Below, one piece after another: positions 16,656 through 25,524 of a stretch of 64,000 bases of DNA. The position numbers were made by a program, and so were the translations under genes. Origin of the DNA: Thermoleophilaceae bacterium (lineage in GTDB: Bacteria > Actinomycetota > Thermoleophilia > Solirubrobacterales > Thermoleophilaceae). The notes beneath the pieces are model-generated. The model ran no database searches, was not told where the DNA came from, and saw only the letters and a program-made list of their open reading frames with translations. The DNA lies in assembly GCA_030447725.1 (NCBI GenBank), contig JAUJOQ010000001.1, positions 842,823 to 906,822 on the forward strand. The letters are read 5' to 3'. Within the stretch, counting starts at the first letter, position 1, and each line of letters opens with the position of its first letter.

Positions 16656-17400
16656 GCACCGACCGCCGGATGTCGATCTCGGCGGATACCTGCTCGGCAA
16701 GCTCGAGCCGGGCGAGCGCGCGAGGGTTGAGCAGCACCTGGCCGCCAACCCGGAGCTGCGCGCCGCCGCGGCGGAGCTTGGGGCTGTCGTCGATCTCATG
16801 GAGCGTGCGGCCCCTGCCCACGTGGTGCCGGTCGGTCTCGAGGCGCGCACCTTCCGCGCGCTCGAGCGGGCTATCGGCGAGGAGGAAACCGATCGGGGTG
16901 CCCGCGTCCCGGCTCCGCGGGGACGCGGCATCCGGCTGCCACGGTTCAACGTGTCGCTGCGGCGGACGGCTATCGCGGTGGCGGCTATCGCGGCGCTCGG
17001 CGCAGCGGTGCTCGCGGGCTCGCTCCTCGACGGCGAGGAGGGCCCGCCCGGGACCTTCGAGCTGCGAGCATCGCTCACGGCCCCGGACGGGAAACGGCAG
17101 GCGAACGCGGTCGTGCGCGAAACCGGCATTGGGCGCGTCGTCAACTTCGACTCGCAAGATCTGCCGATCCTGCCCAAAGGCGAGTATTACGCGCTCTGGT
17201 TCGTCGGCCCCGGAGACTCGCCCGCCTCACCCAACCGCATCTCGGCCGGTACGTTCCACCCTGATCCTGAGGGCGGGTCGGAGGTCACCTTCGCCGCCGC
17301 GGTGGACCCGGAGAAGTATCCCGTGCTCGCAGTGACCGAGGAACGGGGCGACGGTGACCCCGCCCCGACTTTCCCCGACGTGTTGCGCTCAGCGCGGTGA
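16648..17400 (+). CDS. Membrane anti-sigma factor, RskA-like
   Basis: 250 residues from TTG 16648. N-terminal helical anti-sigma domain ('LGGYLLGKLEPGERARVEQH'), one membrane segment at about 110-130 ('TAIAVAAIAALGAAVLAGSL') and an exported beta domain with 'GEYYALWFVGPGD', as in anti-sigma-K factors. The HxxxCxxC zinc site is absent. It should hold the ECF factor until an envelope signal triggers release, probably by proteolysis. Confidence 0.85.
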   Translation: MAEHRPPDVDLGGYLLGKLEPGERARVEQHLAANPELRAAAAELGAVVDLMERAAPAHVVPVGLEARTFRALERAIGEEETDRGARVPAPRGRGIRLPRFNVSLRRTAIAVAAIAALGAAVLAGSLLDGEEGPPGTFELRASLTAPDGKRQANAVVRETGIGRVVNFDSQDLPILPKGEYYALWFVGPGDSPASPNRISAGTFHPDPEGGSEVTFAAAVDPEKYPVLAVTEERGDGDPAPTFPDVLRSAR

Positions 17401-17484
17401 CGCCAACTCAACGCACGCGTCGCGGTGTGCATCCGCGCCTAGTTGCTGCGTGACGCTGAACCAAACCGGGCCTCGCCGTCGTAA

Positions 17485-17847
17485 CGCCGAGCCGAGATAA
17501 CCGGCAAGGGCGACCCGGACGCCGAGGGTCAGTCGGTCGTCAACTTCTCGAAGGGCACAGGCCGGTTCAACGGGCGCATCACGGTGCGCAACCTCGATCC
17601 GGGCGAGACATACCGGTTCTTCGTACGCAGGGGCGCCACCGAGACACTCGTTTGCGAGGGCGAGGCAAACAGGCAGGGTCTGTTTACGTGCAACGCGCAG
17701 CAGATCGAGCTGCCCGGATTCGTCGAGGCGGTTGTGCGAGACAGCGCCGGGATGGAGGACGCAAGCGGCGTCTTCGCCCGTCGTGGCAACTGCCGCGACC
17801 CCGAGCAGATGGGCTCGCTGTGCAAGGCCCCGGGGCAGAACAAGTAG
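17485..17847 (+). pseudogene. Secreted protein lacking its signal peptide region
   Basis: In one frame the text reads 'ITGKGDPDAEGQSVVNFSKG' then 'TGRFNGRITVRNLDPGETYR' to the stop at 17847, with a cysteine pair typical of exported proteins. It begins right after a stop at 17482-17484 and lacks a signal peptide; the only start inside is GTG 17584, which would cut off part of the domain. A lost 5' end or frameshift is likely. Position after the sigma/anti-sigma pair suggests it was a target of that system. Confidence 0.5.
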
Positions 17848-17870
17848 CCCCGAGCTCGTAAGTCGTCGAA

Positions 17871-17897
17871 CCCCGGGGAGCTCTCATCTCCCCGGGG
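17871..17897. terminator. GC-rich hairpin, probable transcription terminator
   Basis: Perfect 10-bp stem CCCCGGGGAG/CTCCCCGGGG around a 7-base loop, 24 bases after the preceding stop. No T-run follows, as is common in high-GC Actinobacteria. Confidence 0.6.
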
Positions 17898-17981
17898 GCG
17901 TGCTGTTGTGCTGTCGATGCCATCGGTCGGTGCAATGTCAGGTAGGCTCGCCGCCGCAATGAAATCGTCGAGGGAGATACC

Positions 17982-18533
17982 GTGATGACCCCCGCTACCA
18001 GCCCGTCTGGGCGAAATGCGAGCCCCATCTTGCTTGCCGTGCTGCTCGTCGCTGCCGTGGGCCTCGCCCTGCTCTTCGTGGGCCTCTTTCTCGACTGGTA
18101 TCAGCTCGGGGCTGAGGGTCAGACAATCACGGCAAGCGGGTGGACCTCGTTTGAAATGGTCGACGTCGCGATCGTCCTCATCGTTCTCGCCGGGCTTTGG
18201 CTGCTCACTCGCCTTTACTCGACCGCCGAACGCGGTACCGAGCGACTACTGGTTCTCGGCATCGTCGCGCTGGTGGTCGTGGGCCTTCAGTTGGTAGAGA
18301 AGGCGCCCACCATAGAAATCATTGCGAACACTCCAGGCAGCGGCGTGTCGGACTCACTCGAGACGGGCGCGTTCGTTTCACTTGCCGGCGCAGTCCTTCT
18401 CCTGATAGCCGGAGTGCTGAACCTCGCCCGGAGCGCTGAGGTCCGCGCGCGCGCCGGCGATACTGCGCCGGTCGGTCCGGGGGGCCCTGTGACAGGCGAT
18501 CCGCCCACGCGGCAAGACGTTGGCCTCCGGTGA
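17982..18533 (+). CDS. Four-helix membrane protein, hypothetical
   Basis: 183 residues from GTG 17982. Hydrophobic helices at about 16-37, 58-78, 88-105 and 128-148. No family recognised. Its stop codon abuts the partial tRNA-Val copy at 18534. Confidence 0.7.
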   Translation: MMTPATSPSGRNASPILLAVLLVAAVGLALLFVGLFLDWYQLGAEGQTITASGWTSFEMVDVAIVLIVLAGLWLLTRLYSTAERGTERLLVLGIVALVVVGLQLVEKAPTIEIIANTPGSGVSDSLETGAFVSLAGAVLLLIAGVLNLARSAEVRARAGDTAPVGPGGPVTGDPPTRQDVGLR

Positions 18534-18588
18534 TGGGCGCGGGTGGTTTCGAGCCACCCCCTCTCGCGTGTGAAGCGAGTACGCGCCC
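18534..18588 (-). pseudogene. tRNA-Val(CAC)-like sequence without D arm, distal attachment-site copy
   Basis: On the minus strand GGGCGCG and CGCGCCC form the acceptor stem, CTCGC-TTCACAC-GCGAG the anticodon arm (CAC) and GGTGG-CTCGAAA-CCACC the T arm. The D arm is completely missing, leaving 55 bases. The 47 bases at its 3' half match the functional tRNA-Val at 26285-26356 with a few changes. Best explained as a leftover of integration at tRNA-Val. Confidence 0.75.
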
Positions 18589-18788
18589 TTGTCGAAGCAC
18601 CGCATTCAGAGCCTGATAGCGGCGCTTCAGGAGGTCGGCGCGGACGCTCGGCGTCCGGTCGGAGCAGGGGCTTCCGCCTGGTTTGCTCCATAGACCGGTC
18701 TTCTGGACCAAACGTGGCCGGTCGTCTGTCCTGAACGCGCCGGTCGACCTGACTATCCTTACATTGGAACCAAGAGTAAGGAGAAGTG

Positions 18789-19037
18789 ATGGATGCAAGA
18801 GCCAAGGTGACGTCGAAGGGCCAGGTGACGATCCCCAAGAGCGTGCGGGAGGCACTCGAGCTGCAGGACGGCGACGAATTGCTCTTTCGGGTCGAACGCC
18901 GCCGCGCGTTGGTCGCCAAGACACCGGACTTCTTGGATCTCGCCGGCGCAGTCCCCGTGCCGATAGCGAAGCGCGGCACACCGTGGGACGAAGTGCTTCG
19001 TCGCACGCGCGGCGAGCGCGCCGGACGGCGACGCTGA
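18789..19037 (+). CDS. vapB: AbrB/VapB-type antitoxin
   Basis: 82 residues from ATG 18789, after the site AAGGAG; a GTG three bases upstream is possible. 'KVTSKGQVTIPKSVREAL' is the swapped-hairpin AbrB DNA-binding fold used by MazE/VapB antitoxins; the basic C-terminal tail should wrap the toxin. It likely represses its own promoter. The stop overlaps the toxin gene. Confidence 0.85.
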   Translation: MDARAKVTSKGQVTIPKSVREALELQDGDELLFRVERRRALVAKTPDFLDLAGAVPVPIAKRGTPWDEVLRRTRGERAGRRR

Positions 19038-19426
19038 CGGCATTCCTGGACACAAACGTCCTGATCCGCCACCTCACCGGCGACCCACCCGACCTGGCCG
19101 CGCGCGCCACCGCCGTCCTCGCGGGAAGCGGCCGACTTCTCCTGACGGATCTTGTGCTCGCAGAGTGCGTCTACGTCCTCGAGTCCTACTACGAGGTCGA
19201 GCGCGCACGAGTCACCGAGCTGATGCGCTCCGCGATCGCGCTCCCCACGATCGAGGCACTCGATCCCCCCACGCTTTTACGAGCGCTCGAGGTCTACGAG
19301 CTCGATCGCGTCGACTTCGCCGAGGCATACCTGGTCGCACAGGCAGAAGCCACCGGCATCAACGAGGTCCTCTCCTTCGACCGATCCATCGACAAGATCC
19401 AGAGCATCACCCGCCGCGAACCCTGA
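19034..19426 (+). CDS. vapC: VapC-type PIN-domain ribonuclease toxin
   Basis: About 130 residues. 'FLDTNVLIRHLTGD' gives the first acidic residue, 'LVLAECVYVL' the conserved Glu, and 'VDFAEAYLVAQA' with 'VLSFDRSIDKI' the remaining acidic residues of PIN RNases. No ATG, GTG or TTG is available; the only candidate is CTG 19034, which overlaps the antitoxin stop as CTGA. Otherwise the gene is intact and 3' complete. Confidence 0.82.
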   Translation: MTAFLDTNVLIRHLTGDPPDLAARATAVLAGSGRLLLTDLVLAECVYVLESYYEVERARVTELMRSAIALPTIEALDPPTLLRALEVYELDRVDFAEAYLVAQAEATGINEVLSFDRSIDKIQSITRREP

Positions 19427-19650
19427 CCACGCCGTCGCACCGCTCGTACTGCCGGAGCGCGGGCGATGCCGGCCCGCTGCTCTCTGCGCTGTGCTCACCA
19501 TGGCGCTTGTTGGCCGCGCGCACGCACGCCGGCTGTCGTTATCGCTTCCGCGCCGAAAGGAGTCGTGGGCGCGGAGACTTCCAGCGCTACTGCTTCTGCA
19601 CCGCAAGCGGCAGATCGCCCCGTCTCATGCGAACGTCTCCGGATGCCCTT

Positions 19651-19851
19651 CTAGGTCACTGCTGAGACGTAGAGCACCCGCCCCGCCTGCTCGAGTACAA
19701 CAACCCGCTCGCCCTCGGCAAACTCGGCCTTCGGGTCATACGAGCGTGCAGGGAAGGCTTGACTGCCTCCTTGGAGGGACACCATCACCTCACCTTCCTC
19801 GTTCGGCTTGATGGTCGCCGACACGCGCACGACCTCACCGTCGAGGTTCAT
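19651..19851 (-). CDS. NfeD-like small protein
   Basis: 66 residues from an ATG overlapping the flotillin stop (ATGA). The beta-rich text 'EGEVMVSLQGGSQAFPAR' and 'GERVVVLEQAGRVLYV' looks like the soluble OB-fold of NfeD proteins, which are usual partners of flotillins. The membrane part seen in longer NfeD proteins is absent. From 19427 to 19650 I see nothing. Confidence 0.6.
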   Translation of the reverse strand: MNLDGEVVRVSATIKPNEEGEVMVSLQGGSQAFPARSYDPKAEFAEGERVVVLEQAGRVLYVSAVT

Positions 19852-21180
19852 ACCGGCGCCTGGTCCTTAGGCAACGTACCCTCGCCCGCCGGCTCGCGCC
19901 CATTGAGCTGGCCTCTCGCCATCCCGAGCGCCGTGCCGACGCTGGTGAGAACCGACGTCATTGCGTTCGTCATCCCGTCTGCGCCGTCGAGAAGCGTGAT
20001 CGAGTCGACGTTGTCGAAGGCAGATGCCATCGCCCTCACGATCTCTGGGTACTGCTCGGCCACCTGCTGGGCGATGATCGCCTCCTGGTTGCGCTCGAGC
20101 GCATTGCCACGCGCTTCAAGCGCGGTGCCCTCGGCCTCGCCCTTGGCTTTGATGACGTCGGCCTCGGCAATGCCCTGCGCCTTGTCGGCCTCGGCTCCGG
20201 CCTCGCCCTTCGCTTTGATGACGTCGGCTTGGGCGATGCCCTGCACCTTTTCGGCCTCGGCCTCCCTCTTGCCCGCCTCGGCACGGCCCTCGGCCTGCCG
20301 GATCATGGCGTCGCGGCTACCTTCCGCCTCCTTCGCCAACCGATACGCCTCGGCGTCGGCCGGCCTGCGGACCTCAGTCTCGAGCTCGCGTTCACGCCGC
20401 TCAGCCTCCAACTGGGCTACCTGCGTCTGCTGCTCCACGACGGCCTTGCGAGCCTCTGCATCAGCCTTCGGACCCGCCTGCTGTGCCTCGGCTTTCACTC
20501 GATCGACCTCCGCTTGGGCGTTCGCTTGCTTGATCTCGCTCGCGCGTGCCGCCTCCGCCACGAGCGCCGCCTGCTGAGACTCTCGTTCCGACGCCTCGCG
20601 GTTGTTGTTGGCCTGAGCGACACGCGCGAGCTTCTCGACCTCTGCCAACTGCGGAGCTGCCACCCGCTCGATGTACCCCGTCGGGTCATCGATCTCGGCG
20701 ATCTGCAAGGAGTCGATGATGAGCCCCATCTTCTCCATGTCGTGACCGGTCGCCTCGCGAGCCTCCTTGGTCAGCGCCTCCCGGTCGCGAATCAGATCCT
20801 CAACCCGAAGGGACCCCACAATCCCGCGAACGTGCCCGGCGAACAGCTCGTGGACCCGTTCCTCCATGGTGTTCTCCTTCTCGAGGAACCGCCGCGCTGC
20901 ATTGGCGATCGAGCCGTAGTCGTCACCGACCTTGAAGGCGACGACTCCCGTTACCACGACTGGGATTCCCTGGGTCGTGTAGAACTGACCGGAACAGTCG
21001 CCCTTTCCGTAGATCGAGGGAGAGCCGATCTGAAGCCTGGAAGATCGGCCAGACGAATGCGCGATCACCGGTGACGATCTTGTAGCGCATCGTCTCCTCG
21101 GCGATCTCCGCCGTTCCCTTTCCCTTCTTGCCGGAGATGATGAGCGCCTCGTTGGGCCCTGCTATCTCGAAGAACGCCAT
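19848..21180 (-). pseudogene. Flotillin (SPFH protein) interrupted by a frameshift
   Basis: ATG 21180 after GAGGAGG opens 'MAFFEIAGPNEALIISGKKG' and continues to 'SDRLSLDLRK', the N terminus of flotillin. Near 20990-21040 the reading must change frame to 'TTQGIPVVVTGVVAFKVGDD', which then runs intact through the SPFH domain and a long Ala/Glu/Lys coiled coil to a TAG at 19848. Flotillins scaffold membrane microdomains. Either a real inactivating change or an error of one base; the rest is well conserved, including the downstream NfeD-like partner. Confidence 0.8.
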
Positions 21181-21542
21181 TTGCTTCCTCCTCTGCACCG
21201 CATGGCCGTCAGGCACCGTCGATTAGTAGGACGTGAACACGCCCACAGTTAATGTTCTCTTCCTCTTCCCTCGTAGTAGCTGAGGCAGATGTTCTCGCGC
21301 GATCGTACTCCCGGCAGAGCCAGATCGGACCGGTCGTCATCATCGTCTTTCTAGTACCGCTGCGGGCCCTGTAGTAGAACGGACTGTCACGATGCCCGAA
21401 GTAGCCCAGCGGGGGCGCAGGGAGGTTCTCGGCACCGAGCACGGGCCGAGCGCAGGAGGACTTCCGATAGGGTGGCTGTGGTCGCGGGGGGTGGGCTTTC
21501 GTGCCTGTCGAATAGAGACCAGCCGCGGCTCGGAACATCGGG

Positions 21543-23282
21543 GTGGATGACACCATCAAGGCATTCCATGCACCCATGCTTCTCCGGGCAGGGCTTGGGC
21601 TGCTGGCGGCAGCCGGCGTCTGGACGGTTGGCCTGCAGGATGCCGATGCCGGCGTCGAGAGTTCCCGTCCGGCAATCCCCCTGGGAGCCGCGATCAACTA
21701 CGAGCGACTGCAGCAGGACCCGCTAGAGATGCATACCTACAGCGGTGGCTTCAATGCGTTCACGCCGGAGAACGCGATGAAGATGGAAAGCCTGCAGCCG
21801 CAGCGGGGCGTCTTCGACTTCACCAAGGCCGACGCCATGGCCGCCTGGGGCAGCTCGCGAGGTCTGCGTATGCGCGCCCACACCCTGGTGTGGCACAACC
21901 AGTTGCCGAGGTGGGTGCGGCAAGCCGGTCAGGTGCGCTCACGCCAGGAGATGATCGACATCATGACCGAGCACATCCGCACCGTCATGGGCCACTACCG
22001 CGGCGAATTCGCGGAGTGGGACGTTCTCAACGAGGCCGTCACCCAGGACGGCTTGCTGCGCACCGAAAGCCCCTGGCACGAAGCTATCGGACCGGAGTAC
22101 GTCGAGATCGCGTTCCGTGCGGCTCGTGCCGCCGACCCGTCGGCCAAGCTCTTCTACAACGACGACGGCATAGGCCTCCCGGGTCGCCACCAAGACGGGG
22201 TCTACAACCTCGTTCGCGACTTGAAGGCCAAGGGACTTATCGACGGCGTCGGCTTCCAGTCGCACATCTCCAACATCTACTACATCGACACACCGGCCCT
22301 CGTCAGCAGCCTGAACCGCTTCGCCTCGCTCGGGCTCCAGGTCGCGATCACCGAGGCCGACGTCCGCATCCACGTCGACGACCGGCCTATGAGCCACGCC
22401 GACAGCCTCCAGCTGCAGCGTGACCGCTACGTCCGTCTGGCGGCCGCCTGCTACCAGGTCGAGGCCTGCACCTCGTTCACGGTCTGGGGCGTCTCCGACC
22501 GCGACTCGTGGTTCGGGCCTTATCAGGCTCCGCTGCTCTTCGACACCGAGTTCGCCAGGAAGCCGGCCTACGACGCGGTCGTGCGCACACTCCGGACAGG
22601 GTTCCCGGGATCCCTGGAGGCGGCGTCGCCGCCCACCCCCGTACCGGTGTCATCCGGGGTCTCCGGCACGGGGTTGACACCGACCCTGATCGAGCCCCCC
22701 GTTCCGGAGCGCTACCGCTGCGTACGCGGGCGCAGGCGTGCCCCTCGCCACCTGTGTCGCGTCCCAGTCCGTTCCAGCCACCGCGGCCAGCCGACCGCAC
22801 CGGACCCCGAGGAATTCGACAGGGACCCCAACCAGCCGAGCGTCCGGCGCCCGTCGGCGCGAAGACTGTTGAACACCGTGACCCTCGCGGGAGACCCTCT
22901 CGAGGTCGCCGGCGACATGGAGCTGAGCCTGGGGCTCAACTCAGGCCGCAAGGCCCGCGCGCGGGTCTCCGGCGACCGGATCACGTTCGGCAGGGGGAGC
23001 TATCGGATCAAGACCTGCGTGGCTGCGACCCGCGGCGCGGCGGGCGTCAGGGCCAGATGCGCCAGCCGTCGGGTGCGCGTGCGCCGCGTGAACTCGAGGA
23101 TCGTCGCTCCTCCCGCAGTGAGCCTGGTCATCCCCCGCCCGCGCGGATCCCGAAAGTGCTTCGTAACAGGCAGGGTCACCATCCACGTCAAGAGCGGGGG
23201 CGGCTTCGAGCCGATCGGCAGCTCCTTCAAGTCACTCGAGGACGCTCGTTTATCGGTGCCCGCCGGCGGGATCCCGGCCTAG
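21543..23282 (+). CDS. GH10 endo-1,4-beta-xylanase with C-terminal extension
   Basis: 579 residues from GTG 21543 (ATG 21576 is an alternative). Signal peptide at about 10-37, then a complete GH10 barrel: 'FTPENAMKMESLQPQRG', 'LRMRAHTLVWHNQLPRW', acid/base Glu164 in 'WDVLNEAV' and nucleophile Glu271 in 'ITEADV'. Residues beyond about 365 form a Pro-rich linker and a beta-type domain of about 150 residues with an R/C-rich start, perhaps a binding module. It should cut xylan outside the cell. The 360-bp stretch 21181-21542 before it holds no gene I can support. Confidence 0.92.
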   Translation: MDDTIKAFHAPMLLRAGLGLLAAAGVWTVGLQDADAGVESSRPAIPLGAAINYERLQQDPLEMHTYSGGFNAFTPENAMKMESLQPQRGVFDFTKADAMAAWGSSRGLRMRAHTLVWHNQLPRWVRQAGQVRSRQEMIDIMTEHIRTVMGHYRGEFAEWDVLNEAVTQDGLLRTESPWHEAIGPEYVEIAFRAARAADPSAKLFYNDDGIGLPGRHQDGVYNLVRDLKAKGLIDGVGFQSHISNIYYIDTPALVSSLNRFASLGLQVAITEADVRIHVDDRPMSHADSLQLQRDRYVRLAAACYQVEACTSFTVWGVSDRDSWFGPYQAPLLFDTEFARKPAYDAVVRTLRTGFPGSLEAASPPTPVPVSSGVSGTGLTPTLIEPPVPERYRCVRGRRRAPRHLCRVPVRSSHRGQPTAPDPEEFDRDPNQPSVRRPSARRLLNTVTLAGDPLEVAGDMELSLGLNSGRKARARVSGDRITFGRGSYRIKTCVAATRGAAGVRARCASRRVRVRRVNSRIVAPPAVSLVIPRPRGSRKCFVTGRVTIHVKSGGGFEPIGSSFKSLEDARLSVPAGGIPA

Positions 23283-23308
23283 GAACTGAGCCGAGAGGCA
23301 GGGGGCAG

Positions 23309-23355
23309 TGGGCGCGGGTGGTATCGAACCACCGACCTCTCGCGTGTGAAGCGAG
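23309..23355 (-). repeat. Partial copy of tRNA-Val 3' half (attachment-site scar)
   Basis: 47 bases identical to 26285-26331 except one, covering the anticodon arm, variable loop, T arm and 3' acceptor strand. The 5' half of a tRNA is absent. Same orientation as the functional gene, as expected for the far end of an element integrated at the tRNA 3' end. Confidence 0.85.
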
Positions 23356-23540
23356 CCGGCAGCCGAGCGTTGATCCGTCAGAATGTTGCTCTACGACCGG
23401 GTTGCGCCGACGCCCTCAAGGGGATCGTGTCGGTCGGATATGCCCGGATATGCGGCGATGTGCGCGGATAAGGGCACTGGAACGACACCAGTGCCCAAAC
23501 GACGGGCGCAGCGACTCCAGGGCGAGGAGCGTCGGAGAGA

Positions 23541-23592
23541 CCTGGTTGTGGTCCAGGCGGTCGCGGGTTCGAGTCCCGTCGCTCACCCCTCG
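23541..23592 (+). pseudogene. 3' fragment of a tRNA-His(GTG)
   Basis: The strand reads CCTGG-TTGTGGT-CCAGG, an anticodon arm with GTG, followed by a variable loop and the T arm GCGGG-TTCGAGT-CCCGT and a 3' acceptor end. No D arm or 5' acceptor strand lies upstream. Looks like a second attachment-site remnant. The common spurious minus-strand frame with 'GTRTRDRLDHN' overlies it. Confidence 0.6.
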
Positions 23593-23741
23593 GAAAGGCC
23601 CGCTCAAACCGGGTTCTCGCGTTGAATGGGCTGCGCGAGCGGGCCGCCGTCCACCAATCGTCCACCAATCTCGCATCCCGGCGGAGGGTTCCAGGCCTCT
23701 GAGGATGTTCAGCCGCTGAACATCGGGGTAGTCCCAGTCGG

Positions 23742-24275
23742 ATGGCTCGCGATCCCGGAGAGCGTCCGACCGAGCACCTCCCGCCCACGGACCCGGTGGC
23801 GCGGGAGGCCGTGGTGGCGCGCGAGCCGGTCGTGGCCGCGCCGGTCGACCCGCTGTGGGCCGAGCGGCTGGAGGACCAGGTCCGCTCGCTCAGGGGACTG
23901 ATGGCGCTGCTGGCAGTGCTCGCCCTGGGGGCGCTCGGACTCAGCCTCTACACGTTGCTGCGTGACGAGGACGATCGCCGTGGCGCCAGCCCCGAACGGG
24001 TGGAACGTCTGGACGAGAGGGTGGATCGGCTCGAGCGGCGGCTCGGCAGCACGACCAACCAGGCCGAGGTGGCGCGTCTGAAAGACGGTCTGGACGCCAA
24101 GGCCGACGCCCGGAGCGTCGAGGAGCTGACCAGCGAGGTCGAGAAGCTGCAGGCCGCGCTCGACGAGGCCAGCGCCGCCGACGACACCTCCGCTGAGACC
24201 GTGGCCCAGCTCGATGAGCGGGTCGACCAGCTCTCGGACCAGGTCGAGCTCCTGGCCGGCGAGTCTGGTCAGTAG
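23742..24275 (+). CDS. Coiled-coil protein with one membrane helix
   Basis: 177 residues from an ATG. A membrane helix at about 52-70 ('GLMALLAVLALGALGLSLYT') is followed by heptad-rich coiled coil ('VERLDERVDRLERRLG', 'VAQLDERVDQLSDQVELL') to the end. No family name. It sits between decayed integration genes but its own frame is clean. Confidence 0.65.
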   Translation: MARDPGERPTEHLPPTDPVAREAVVAREPVVAAPVDPLWAERLEDQVRSLRGLMALLAVLALGALGLSLYTLLRDEDDRRGASPERVERLDERVDRLERRLGSTTNQAEVARLKDGLDAKADARSVEELTSEVEKLQAALDEASAADDTSAETVAQLDERVDQLSDQVELLAGESGQ

Positions 24276-24545
24276 AGAAGCCCGCGGGGCCTGGACGGGC
24301 CCTTCCACGAAGCAGGAGACCGCCGATCTCGAGATCTGCCGGCGCTCGAGGTGCGCCCGCTGCGCGAGCTGGACCTCGAGGCGCCCTCCGCGCCGGGACG
24401 CCCCGCCCATCTACCGGCCGCCAGCGGCGTGGTCCGCCGGGGACTTCGTGTACGCGATCGGCGACGACGAGCTGTCGATCGGCGTCTTTCGCCTCTCCGA
24501 TGCAGAGGTCGCCCGTCGCCACGCAGTGAGCCGCAAGTGGGCCTG

Positions 24546-24794
24546 GCCGAGCTGCCGGAGCGACCTCACCCGCGCACCCTGCGGCGGACCTTCGCCTCCC
24601 TGCTCTTCGCACGCCGCGAGGAGGCGGCCTACGTCATGGCCCAGATCGGCCACACCGACCCGAAGGTCACCCTGGGCATCTACGCCGGGGTGGCGTTCCG
24701 GGGCGAGGGCGAGCGCGAGCGCATGCGACAGCTCGTCGAGGGCGGCGACCTCGACCGGGGAGCGGACGGTCCTCGCGCAGCAGCCCGTCGTTGA
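24546..24794 (+). pseudogene. C-terminal remnant of a tyrosine recombinase (integrase), copy 1
   Basis: 'RTLRRTFASLLFARREEAAY' followed by 'VMAQIGHTDPKVTLGIYAGV' contains the second catalytic Arg, the His of GHTD and the nucleophile Tyr of the phage-integrase family. Upstream of 24546 no integrase text remains. The tail 'ERERMRQLVEGGDLDRG' matches that of the second integrase remnant nearby. The stretch 24795-25200 holds no gene I can support; a weak minus frame there has no family. Confidence 0.8.
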
Positions 24795-25200
24795 TCGCGA
24801 TCGTGATCCTTGTACAGCGCCGTGTAGAGGCCACGCAGGCTGAGGATGTCGCGGTGATCGCCCGCCCGCGGGGGGCGGAAGCCCGGCGTGATCAACCCAC
24901 GCACCGACTCGGGGCGGGGGGTCGATCGCGAGCCAGCAGAGATCACGACGCGCTCGTGCGGGGCGCGCACCAACACGGCCGGATCCGAGGGCCTGCGTTC
25001 GCTTGATAGCAGTCCGATGCTCTTGAGGAGCCCGGCCATTTGGGCGACTAGGGCAGTGGCGATCAGCCGCCACCAAGACTCGCGGTAGAACCGCTCTGGA
25101 AGCCTCGGGTTGACCAGTCCGACCAGTTCGGAACGATCCGGCGAACGGGCGGGTGCGTTCTGCCGCCGCCACCACAAGCTGGTCGAGGGCGCGCGGGCGA

Positions 25201-25455
25201 CTACTGCCGCGTAGCCCAGTGCATGAGTGCCATGAGCTTGCGGCGCACCGGATCGAATCTCACGACGACCGCGAGCAGGAGGAGGCACACGCCAGCAGAT
25301 GCCACGAACGCCAATACCCCGTAGGTGAATGAAAACGCGAATCCGACCGCCAAGCCGACCGCGAGGCCAACGCCCAGGACCAGGCCAAAGGCGGCGAGCC
25401 GCTCGGGGTTGACGCCTCGGTCAGCGCTCGGGGTCACCGCATCCTGCAAGCGCAA
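25201..25455 (-). CDS. Small two-helix membrane protein, hypothetical
   Basis: 84 residues. Two hydrophobic segments ('FGLVLGVGLAVGLAVGFAFS' and 'VLAFVASAGVCLLLLAVVV') with a charged end 'RFDPVRRKLMALMHWATRQ'. No family. It sits between the two integrase remnants and may be cargo of the integrated element. Confidence 0.5.
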   Translation of the reverse strand: MRLQDAVTPSADRGVNPERLAAFGLVLGVGLAVGLAVGFAFSFTYGVLAFVASAGVCLLLLAVVVRFDPVRRKLMALMHWATRQ

Positions 25456-25524
25456 GGGGTCGGTGATCGCTTGCTCATGATGGCGCGCGGTCGAGCCGCA
25501 ATCCAGACGATCGCGGTAGACTGC

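Noticed and set aside
23416-23676. Minus-strand ORF with 'GTRTRDRLDHN'
   Set aside because: A familiar false reading caused by a tRNA fragment on the opposite strand.
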